The notes beneath the pieces were generated by a model. That model made no database searches. It was not told the DNA's origin and saw only the letters and a program-made list of their open reading frames with translations. Made by a program: the position numbers and the translations under genes. A stretch of DNA of 40,610 bases from Chara braunii (taxonomy: Eukaryota > Streptophyta > Charophyceae > Charales > Characeae): assembly GCA_003427395.1 (NCBI GenBank), contig BFEA01000566.1, forward strand, positions 714,745-755,354, written 5' to 3'. Positions 34,897 to 40,610 of the stretch are shown piece after piece; positions within the stretch are counted from its first letter, which is position 1; every line of letters begins with the position of its first letter.

Positions 34897-34937
<41 letters not shown>
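34755..34937 (+). repeat. CCACCAATAGATGGAGC repeat with A41 tail
   Basis: GGATGCTGGACCCGATTTCC, AGCAGGTGTTGCTCCCCACC, AATAGATGGAGC, TGTCTGCTCTTATCA and GGTAACACT follow the order of the copies at 32525 and 36990. It ends in 41 A (34897-34937). A 5'-truncated, poly(A)-tailed retroposed copy. Confidence 0.85.
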
Positions 34938-34939
<2 letters not shown>

Positions 34940-34961
34940 TTGGTGGAAGATTGGCAGGAGT

Positions 34962-35034
34962 AGGATTTGAAGCTACAACATTCAGATTATGAGCCTGACA
35001 AGTTACCAATTACCCTATCTCATGCGCCCAATAT
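34962..35034 (-). pseudogene. Mitochondrial-type tRNA-Met (CAT) pseudogene or tRNA-derived head
   Basis: The complement reads GGGTAATTGGTAACTTGTCA, then GGCTCATAATCTGAATGTTG, then TAGCTTCAAATCCTACTCCT. The anticodon arm TCAGG-CTCATAA-TCTGA is well paired with anticodon CAT, and the layout resembles plant mitochondrial initiator tRNA-Met. The T-stem has a mismatch and the acceptor stem does not pair well, so it is not functional. It could be organelle-derived, like the rRNA fragment 1.1 kb away, or a SINE head. Confidence 0.5.
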
Positions 35035-35035
35035 T

Positions 35036-35245
35036 AGTATGGCTCTTCTTTGCACAAGAAAGTGATAGGTCCGGGCTTGAACCATGTCTCCCAAAATAAA
35101 GCAGTACATATGGCGGACGACCTGTCTCTTATACACATCTAGATGTGTATAAGAGACAGAGTATGGCTCTTCTTTGCACAAGAAAGTGATAGGTCCGGGC
35201 TTGAACCATGTCTCCCAAAATAAAGCAGTACATATGGCGTACGAC
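35036..35245. repeat. 86-bp direct repeat around the sequencing adapter
   Basis: Bases 35036-35121 and 35160-35245 are the same apart from one base (TGGCGGACGAC versus TGGCGTACGAC). The 38-bp adapter lies between them. Each copy carries a minus-strand B-box-like GGTTCAAGCCC, so the sequence may be a tRNA-derived repeat. Confidence 0.95.
35122..35159. other. Nextera mate-pair junction adapter (assembly contaminant)
   Basis: The 19-bp Tn5 mosaic end occurs as CTGTCTCTTATACACATCT (35122-35140) directly followed by its complement AGATGTGTATAAGAGACAG (35141-35159). This exact 38-bp palindrome is the circularisation junction of Illumina Nextera mate-pair libraries. It is not genomic sequence. Confidence 0.98.
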
Positions 35246-35584
35246 TGCTTCACTAATTGAGGTCGGAATGGGATTAGGTGTTTTCATGTCCTACCCAGAT
35301 ACCCGAAGTTGTTCTGCATCCTGGGTAAGCCGCCTAGTCCCAGACTTTGAGATCGTTGATGTTGCCTGCTGATGTTGAGCACCGTAGATGTAGAGGGTAG
35401 CTGTGAATGTGCCATCGTGGAATGAAGTGCGGTCAAGGATGAGGTCAAATGCACACAAACCCAAGCACCAAAGTCCCAATGGAATGGACCCCAAGAGTAA
35501 ACCACTGACGCGGGCCGACCAAATAGCAACCAGTCCCTGTCATTGGAGGGCGCCTCCAAGGGCAGTTGCTTTTAGTCATCTGCT
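35246..35584. other. Unannotated stretch with a minus-strand open frame
   Basis: The minus strand 35559-35284 reads DRDWLLFGRPASVVYSWGPF then HWDFGAWVCV, with a frame change near 35460 into FDLILDRTSFHDGTFTATLY. Composition is protein-like but no family is recognised. It may be a fragment of a mobile-element protein. Confidence 0.25.
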
Positions 35585-35652
35585 TCTGGTGGAGCTTGAA
35601 CTCAGGTCTGCATCTCAACAGTTCAGGGGTGTACCAACTGAGCTGATTTCGC
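35585..35652 (-). repeat. tRNA-like SINE head
   Basis: The complement contains an A-box-like CAGCTCAGTTGGTA and a B-box-like GACCTGAGTTCAAG. It matches the heads at 6897-6957 and 38462-38520. It stops where the LINE fragment begins. Confidence 0.5.
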
Positions 35653-36424
35653 CTTTACTAGCGAAAATTACATCTCTGCAGTGGCAAATCTTGCATCGGT
35701 GCCTACCAACAAACAACTGGTTGATCGATCACTCACAGTTAGAACAACAAGGCTGTGCGCTCCCTTGGTGCTCTTGATGCCTGTTGGGTTTCCCGGCTAG
35801 AAAGAGAGCAGAGACAATTGAGCATATATTTCTACAATGTCCAGCAGCCATTCTGAGCTGGAGGTGGTGGGATAGGGTGTCGCAACAAATGGTCCTGGGC
35901 CATCCATGGCTGTGGGATTGACGTGCCATCCTAACGGGCCACTACCCACCTTTCCAAGACGACACCTTTGTGTCGAACATGTTCCACCTGTCCCGATGAA
36001 CGATCCTGTGGGTCCTGTGGTGGCAACGCTGCGTCCTAACTCTAGACCAAGTTCGGGTAGAGGGAGAAGAGAGGGTGGAACAATTCAAACTGCACTTCCA
36101 ACTGGAACTCTCGCACAGATGGAAGACAACTCGGCAAACACTAGACAATCTCCATAGATCCAAAGACATCCGGGAACGGCTACTACAGTTTTCCAGGGAA
36201 TGGTTGGGTGGAGACCGGGAGGGATGGGTAGCAGAAGTATGCTGGACAGGGGATTGGGAAGGAGAGGAAGGGGGGGAGGGAAGCCATGGAGAGGAGGTGC
36301 CAAGGGACTACCGACTGAGATTTAAGGATTGGCTGACAGTAGATTCTAGCATCCCTATGAGACCTGCAGAGGAGTTCCCAGACCCGTTCCCCCCCTACCC
36401 AGAGTCCTTGGAAACACGTCTGTA
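35653..36424 (+). pseudogene. 5'-truncated LINE, C-terminal zinc region
   Basis: ITSLQWQILHRCLPTNNWLI then DHSQLEQQGCALPWC (to 35776), a stop, then FPARKRAETIEHIFLQCPAA and WRWWDRV in the next frame, and VRVEGEERVEQFKLHFQLEL..FSREWLGGDREGWVAEV..FKDWLTVDSSIPMRPAEEFPDPFPP to a TAA at 36423. The same order (LQWQI.HRCLPTN.WLID, ETIEH.F.QCP, WRWWDR, VRV.EE, F..WLG...GW.A.V, IP.RP..EFPD.FPP) is seen in the first LINE at 31450-32200, but the two differ at many residues and are separate lineages. One catalytic cysteine pair is broken by the stop. Confidence 0.85.
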
Positions 36425-36780
36425 ACAGGGAAGCCCTCACGATTGGTGAAGAAAGAGTCCCTGCTCAGTGAAATCGAAGGATACCAAAAGTTTTCAATTT
36501 TCTAATCCATTCTGCCTCTTCGGTACCTTACTTTAGTCTGTCTTTTGTCTGTTTCAGTCTTTTTTCACTCAGGCTAGCCATTTCAGTCCGCTTTTTTCGT
36601 CTGTTTTACTCTGTTCTGGTTCGCTTTTTAGTCTGTGTTCCAGACTGTTTGTGTTGTAGTCTGTTTTATTTAGTTTAGCCTGTGTTTGTCATTCAGTTTC
36701 AGTCTGTTTTTTAGCTCGTTTTAGTCTGGATTATCCATTTTTATTAGTTTTAGCTTGCTTCACTCTGCAATGCTTCAAAT
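36425..36780 (+). repeat. TTTAGTCTGTTT-type degenerate repeat (LINE 3' UTR)
   Basis: After the LINE stop comes about 250 bp in which TTTAGTCTG(T/C)TT, TTTCAGTCTG and close variants recur every 15-30 bases (36530-36735). Probably the LINE 3' UTR or a degenerate microsatellite within it. Confidence 0.5.
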
Positions 36781-36989
36781 TCGCTACCAGTGTGTGGCAG
36801 CAGGGTAGGACCGGCGGAGGACAGTGTCGAAGTGTAGGTTCTTTTGGGGGATGGGCAGGGAGACAGAAGGAGTCCCCACTGGTGCCCCCCAGTGGCTCCT
36901 CCCGGAACCCTGACTGGACACAGGGTTGGAGAGGGAGATGGGGACCACCAGCTTTCAGTTCCACTGTTAGGGTCATGTTCACACCTGCT

Positions 36990-37245
36990 CAGTCAATCCT
37001 CTGGATTCCAGAGCAATCAATGCTGGCAGGCACCCTCCAGACACCATTCAGTTCCTCTTCTTTGTATCATATTGTATCAAACTGTGTAAGGGACGCTAGA
37101 CCCGTTTTCCAGCAGGTGACGCTCCCCACCAATAGATGGAGCCTCTCCCCAGGTGCTAGCTATGTCTGCTCTGAACAACATCCCTAGCACTGGAGGGACT
37201 GTTTTTTGTCAAAAAATAAAAATAAAAAATAAAAAAAAATTAGCG
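36990..37245 (+). repeat. CCACCAATAGATGGAGC repeat, copy downstream of second LINE
   Basis: Starts CCTGCTCAGTCAATCCTCTG and contains AATCAATGCTGGCAGGCACC, GTGTAAGGGACGCTAGACCC, CCACCAATAGATGGAGCCTC and CCCTAGCACTGG. It ends in an A-rich tail (37211-37240). Like the copy at 32525 it follows a LINE remnant in the same orientation. Confidence 0.87.
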
Positions 37246-37259
37246 AAGAACAATGATAA

Positions 37260-37376
37260 GGGCATAGTCACACTAGCACTTTCTGAAATGAATATGACTG
37301 CAATTATGACCAAGGGCCTGGATGCATCTTACTGCAATCACGTCTAGAGCTCAGTCAAAACGGTCTCACTATGCCG
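37260..37376. mobile_element. MITE, family GGGCATACTCACAC (copy 4)
   Basis: GGGCATAGTCACACTAGCAC at the left and TCACTATGCCG at the right. The interior has TGACTGCAATTATGAC and ACTGCAATCACGTC, the complement of the family's CTGTAATTGCAGTCA words. Flanks are TAA and TCA. Confidence 0.65.
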
Positions 37377-37575
37377 TCAGTATCTAAGTCTGCAGACGGG
37401 GAGGGCCCGGGGGGAGAGGAATCAACGAAATGAACTGTGCAGAGCCTGTGGCTGAGCAATGTTTACATGTATCTCTTTGATATGCAGATCAGGAGCTGGA
37501 ATTTAGCGCATATCTAATGGATACGATAATGTGTGATGCCACGGTCAAGAATTTCGTTCATCTAGTTGCCTCCTT

Positions 37576-37741
37576 GGGCCTGGTCTCATTAGCAAAGAGG
37601 ATTGGATTTAATTCCTGAATCTGGACATGTTTGTGGAAAGATGCGGAAAATTGCGATTGATCAGCTTTTCCGCATCTGTGCTCCAAACACACCCAGATTC
37701 CCGAATTAAATCTAATCCTCTTTGCTAATGGGATCAGGCCC
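37576..37741. mobile_element. MITE with 45-bp TIRs (GGGCCTGGTCTCATTAGC)
   Basis: GGGCCTGGTCTCATTAGCAA + AGAGGATTGGATTTAATTCC + TGAATCTGG is matched by its complement from CCAGATTCCCGAATTAAATC to GGATCAGGCCC with about five changes. The interior pair ATGCGGAAAA / TTTTCCGCAT extends the fold. 166 bp. Confidence 0.9.
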
Positions 37742-37919
37742 CTGGACTCCCGCCGGTAATACGATAATAATCTGTAGCATATTCTTTTTTTTGTTTTTGT
37801 TTTTTTTGGAAATCTGTAGCATATTCCGGACCACGCCGGACCCGTTGTCCGGCAAAAAAAATAAAATAAAAAAATTCCGTAGCATATGGCCGTCCTTTCA
37901 CACCTAAGCCGTTATGTGG

Positions 37920-38335
37920 AACCCCTTTTTTCTTTCTGTTTTTTTTTTTCCCTTTTTTTTTTATTCTTTTTTCTAAAACTATACTATTCTCTCAATTTTT
38001 CCTCACACTACCTACCTACCACTACTCCTACCTATAGGCATACGGGAAACCGTAGCATACCAGAGCCGTGTTTTTACGGCCCCTCGAGCCTGCAGGATAC
38101 CTGCCAGGGGACGGCCGGTAGCACCAGGGATAAAGTGGACCAATCCCCCGTGCCTCCCCTCAGGCCCCTCCCCTACAAACATAGCAGACTCTGCTTGATG
38201 CTGATCGGGGGATCCAGTGGTCTATCTCTTGGGTAGCGGGTGCCAAGTAAGCCCAGGAAGGCATGAGGCCAATGGGGATTGAACCCATGACCGCCACTTG
38301 CGGGCCTTTCCCACTGAGCTAGGCCGCTGGATTTT
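37920..38335 (-). mobile_element. Full-length tRNA-derived SINE (family 1)
   Basis: On the minus strand it starts at about 38333 with CGGCCTAGCTCAGTGGGAAA (A-box) and GGTCATGGGTTCAATCCCCA (B-box, about 38291-38272). It then has a body of about 270 bases shared with 22893-23147, and ends at about 37920-37975 in an A-rich tail (T-rich on the + strand). Head, body and tail together define a SINE. Confidence 0.85.
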
Positions 38336-38461
38336 TTTTTTTTTTTTTTTTTTGACGGCCTTGAGATATTATATCATTGAGGTGACCATTGAGGTGACCG
38401 GCCCCAGGCAAGCCCCAGGCAATTCAATTCATTCTTAGTTGGTTTCACTCATCAAGTACCT

Positions 38462-38520
38462 TCATCTCGGGTCTGTCTGTATTTCAACAGTTCATGGGTG
38501 TACCCACTGAGCAAGGCTCT
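38462..38520 (-). repeat. tRNA-like SINE head, third copy
   Basis: TCGGGTCTGTCTGTATTTCA, ACAGTTCATGGGTGTACCCA and CTGAGC correspond in order to 35590-35650 and 6900-6957. Flanking sequence 38521-38880 shows no gene. Confidence 0.4.
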
Positions 38521-38879
38521 TGGTTTATTACTTCAGTTTCCTTTTGCTTTCTGATGGTTTTCTCTGATTACGGCGCTTCCTGCTGAATGTGTGTATCGTC
38601 CAATCAGATTCAGACGGACAACACACGAAGCGGGAGCGGGTTGTGTCCTCTCTGTCTGAAGGGGGGCCAGCCAAAGGTCGCTATTTTCTGCTGGCTAATT
38701 CCACTGCCGCACGTGAACGGTAGGGGTCTAAAATGGCCCAGGACGTCCTAAAAATGCCCCGAATGGCAGGGAATAACCCCGAAGTGGGCGGCCCCGGTAA
38801 GGGCCTCCTTTTGGATCCCACTAAGGACACCATATTTGCCCCTGTGGAACCTAAGAGTGCCCAAGGTTTCGCCAGCAAT

Positions 38880-38926
38880 TTTATTTTTATTATATTATTA
38901 TTATTATTATTTTATTATTATTATTA

Positions 38927-38991
<65 letters not shown>
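38880..38991. repeat. (TTA)n microsatellite
   Basis: ATT/TTA trinucleotide array, broken by three TTTTA units in its first half and uniform from about 38925 on. Confidence 0.97.
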
Positions 38992-39291
38992 TGTAGCTGT
39001 CCTCTTCGCGAACCACGTTCAAAGTGGAAGGTCAACAACGATCCAGTCATACTCACTCTCGGATTTTCCATCCCCGCATTTGATCGCAGATCCGTCCAGT
39101 TTCATTTTTCGAAAACCCCCAGCTTGAGTTTGCCCTACCGGTAGTCCATGCGCGCGGTACTTGCTGCCTACCGGTAGCAGCCACTCCACCTGGGCGCGAC
39201 GTCCTACTTCCCCGGCTCGTCGCTCTGAGCCGTAGATTAGAGAGATCAACGGTCTTAATTGCAGAACCGAGGGACGCAGGAACTCAGCCTT

Positions 39292-39421
39292 GGCGCCTCG
39301 CCGCACTACTCAGTAAATGCGCAAAAGACAGAGATGATGGCGGTGCATCTTTGCATGTTATAGGGGAAGATTCATTCTCATTTTTTATTTTTACATTTGG
39401 CGAGTAGTGCGGCGAGGCCCC
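39292..39421. mobile_element. MITE, family GGGCGTCGCTCC/GGGCCTCGCC (right-end copy)
   Basis: GGCGCCTCGCCGCACTACTC at the left and GGCGAGTAGTGCGGCGAGGC then CC at the right are inverted. The interior GCATCTTTGCATGTTATAGG and GGAAGATTCATTCTCATTTT matches the copies in P5CS introns 8, 11 and 12. Confidence 0.85.
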
Positions 39422-39429
39422 TCATGTAG

Positions 39430-39632
39430 AGACTGTCGGCATTTCGAACTTCTGCACGCCGCACACGTCGCACACGCCCGGCGGACCGGCCGCAACGCCA
39501 GTCCAGTCGTCGCCCCACATCCGCCCCTCTTGTCCTTGCGCGCGCATCCATTGCTTGCGCTGGACGACCTCCGCAACTGCGAACCCGCGCAGCGCAGCCG
39601 CGGCACCGCACCGGCGGTCTCCGCGTGGAAAG
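39430..39632 (+). other. CpG-rich block, possible first exon of another gene
   Basis: About 200 bp of strikingly GC- and CpG-rich sequence in an AT-rich window. It ends at a good donor consensus, GGAAAG/GTGAGA (GT at 39633), and is followed by a long pyrimidine-rich stretch. All three frames are open and low in complexity, so a protein cannot be chosen. It could be a 5' UTR exon or simply GC-rich DNA. Confidence 0.3.
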
Positions 39633-39912
39633 GTGAGAGACACGCGCCCAATTGCCCTCTTTTTCCCGCTCGTCTCCCCTTGCTTTTCTCCTGTCTGTCC
39701 TCCTCCTCCTCTCTCCTCTCTTCCCCTCCCCCCTCCCCCCCGCCCCCCCCCTCTTTTCTCCTGTCTGTCCTCCTCTTCTTCTCTTTCTTTTTTGCCACTT
39801 ACTCCTTGCCTCCATCGCTCTTCGGGGATCTCGATTTCGAAAGCAAGCAATCCTACAGCAGTTTTTTTTCTCCTTTTTTTTTTTTTCTAACAGTTTGTGA
39901 TCGTAGATTTTT

Positions 39913-40050
39913 CACATCAACGGCTGCACACGAACAAGTAGCATCCCCCCCCCCCGGTCCCGACTTCTCACATCAACGGCTGGAGACCAAGCTCAAGCGA
40001 TCGATCTATCCTAACACGTAGTGGTCGTTGACTGGTCACATCGACGGCTG
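39913..40050 (+). promoter_or_regulatory. Triple CACATCAACGGCTG motif
   Basis: The 14-mer CACATCAACGGCTG occurs at 39913 and 39969, and as CACATCGACGGCTG at 40037. Spacing is 56 and 68 bp. Flanking bases partly agree (TT/CT before, C or G after). It may be a degenerate tandem repeat or a cluster of binding sites; no factor is assigned. Confidence 0.35.
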
Positions 40051-40175
40051 CGATGATGCAGTGGGGTGTAAATCGAGTGCCGTGGAACGAAGCCCTTTGC
40101 AGCAGTCCCTTGCCTTTTGCTTCCGCGGTTATCGTTTTTCTGCCTGCTCATCGTACTCGTCTACTTTCCGCTTGA

Positions 40176-40305
40176 GGGCATACTCACACTACAAGGGAGG
40201 ACTTTTGTATTACTAATTTTTGGACGTAATTGCGGGCAGATACGTCCAATTCCGGCCGTAGTTGCGGTTAGATACATTTAAGATAATCCTCGTGTGAGTA
40301 TGCCC
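40176..40305. mobile_element. MITE, family GGGCATACTCACAC (copy 5, best preserved)
   Basis: Perfect termini GGGCATACTCACAC and GTGTGAGTATGCCC with TGA on both flanks. The interior TGGACGTAATTGC..CAGATAC and GTAGTTGCGGTTAGATACAT is typical of the family. 130 bp, no coding capacity. Confidence 0.88.
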
Positions 40306-40589
40306 TGATTGAGGTTTTTTTTGGCTATTTATATATTTTCTATTGCGATATATTATTGCATATGTATGTATGTATGTATGCATGTCTGTATGTATAGAGG
40401 CAGAGAGGTCAGATACATCAAAAAGAGCTGGCAGGTAACCAGTAGGCAGAGAGGGAGAAGAGGACAACAAACGAGGGCTGTGAGAGACTTATATATATAC
40501 ATTTGACTGTATATATGTATATACAACTTCGCTGATTTTCTTATTGCCGCTTTGTGTTTTTTTTGAAAACGTACAGCTTTGCGTGTGTA

Positions 40590-40610
40590 CGGTTTTTTTT
40601 TTTTTTTTTT
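40590..40610. repeat. Poly-T run at window end
   Basis: The window ends in about 20 T, consistent with a scaffold end caused by a homopolymer. Confidence 0.9.

Noticed and set aside
35122-35159. Native Tn5/IS50 insertion or palindromic regulatory site
   Set aside because: Two abutting 19-bp mosaic ends with no transposon between them are the Nextera mate-pair junction; no transposase sequence is present.
38262-38333. Functional tRNA gene on the minus strand
   Set aside because: It is the head of a SINE whose body is repeated at 22893-23147.
39378-40021. Overlapping 135-204 codon frames on both strands at the right end
   Set aside because: Arg/Gly-rich or Pro/Ser-rich translations of GC-rich and CT-rich low-complexity DNA; the frame cannot be chosen and no family motif is seen.

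Overview
The window is nuclear DNA of a green plant-lineage eukaryote, probably a streptophyte with a large, repeat-rich genome. The reasons are: one gene cut into short exons by long canonical GT-AG introns; a plant-type P5CS protein; a LINE with the zinc-binding C-terminus common in plant LINEs; a land-plant-like mitochondrial small-subunit rRNA fragment; and interstitial TTTAGGG-like stretches. A charophyte such as Chara is a good candidate, but that is inference. The sequence starts in a (GA)n tract and ends in a poly-T run, as expected of a short-read scaffold that stops in low complexity. It also holds a 20-base N gap and an uncleaned Nextera mate-pair junction adapter.

The only intact host gene seen (positions 969-20496, + strand) is the C-terminal gamma-glutamyl-phosphate reductase half of delta-1-pyrroline-5-carboxylate synthase (P5CS), the bifunctional enzyme that starts proline synthesis from glutamate. 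Fifteen exons could be joined in frame into 446 codons ending in TAA. The glutamate-5-kinase half and the promoter lie off the left end. The introns (about 0.4-2.0 kb) are a museum of small repeats: at least four families of terminal-inverted-repeat MITEs, tRNA-derived SINE heads, minisatellites, microsatellites, a U6 snRNA pseudogene, and a tandem triplication that copies the exon 11 donor splice site.

From about 20.5 to 24.3 kb there is no recognisable gene, only a possible Copia-type LTR/primer-binding junction, SINEs and simple repeats. From 24.4 to 27.0 kb lies a decayed reverse-transcriptase element, most like Penelope-like elements. From 27.7 to 32.2 kb there is a 416-bp tandem duplication, a 96-bp near-perfect palindrome, and a decayed LINE (reverse transcriptase plus C-terminal zinc motif). 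From 32.5 to 37.2 kb are a 360-bp foldback element, a nuclear copy of mitochondrial SSU rRNA, tRNA-like SINE pieces, the adapter artefact, a second 5'-truncated LINE, and three copies of a poly(A)-tailed repeat that follows both LINEs. The right end (37.3-40.6 kb) has more MITEs, a full-length tRNA-derived SINE, and a CpG-rich block that could be the start of another gene on the + strand.

The only functional unit that can be argued is P5CS; everything else is mobile-element debris, organelle DNA or simple repeat. The best candidates for something new are the MITE-linked splice-donor triplication, the set of small TIR families that share TNA-type target sites and crowd one gene, and the poly(A)-tailed repeat paired with LINE 3' ends.
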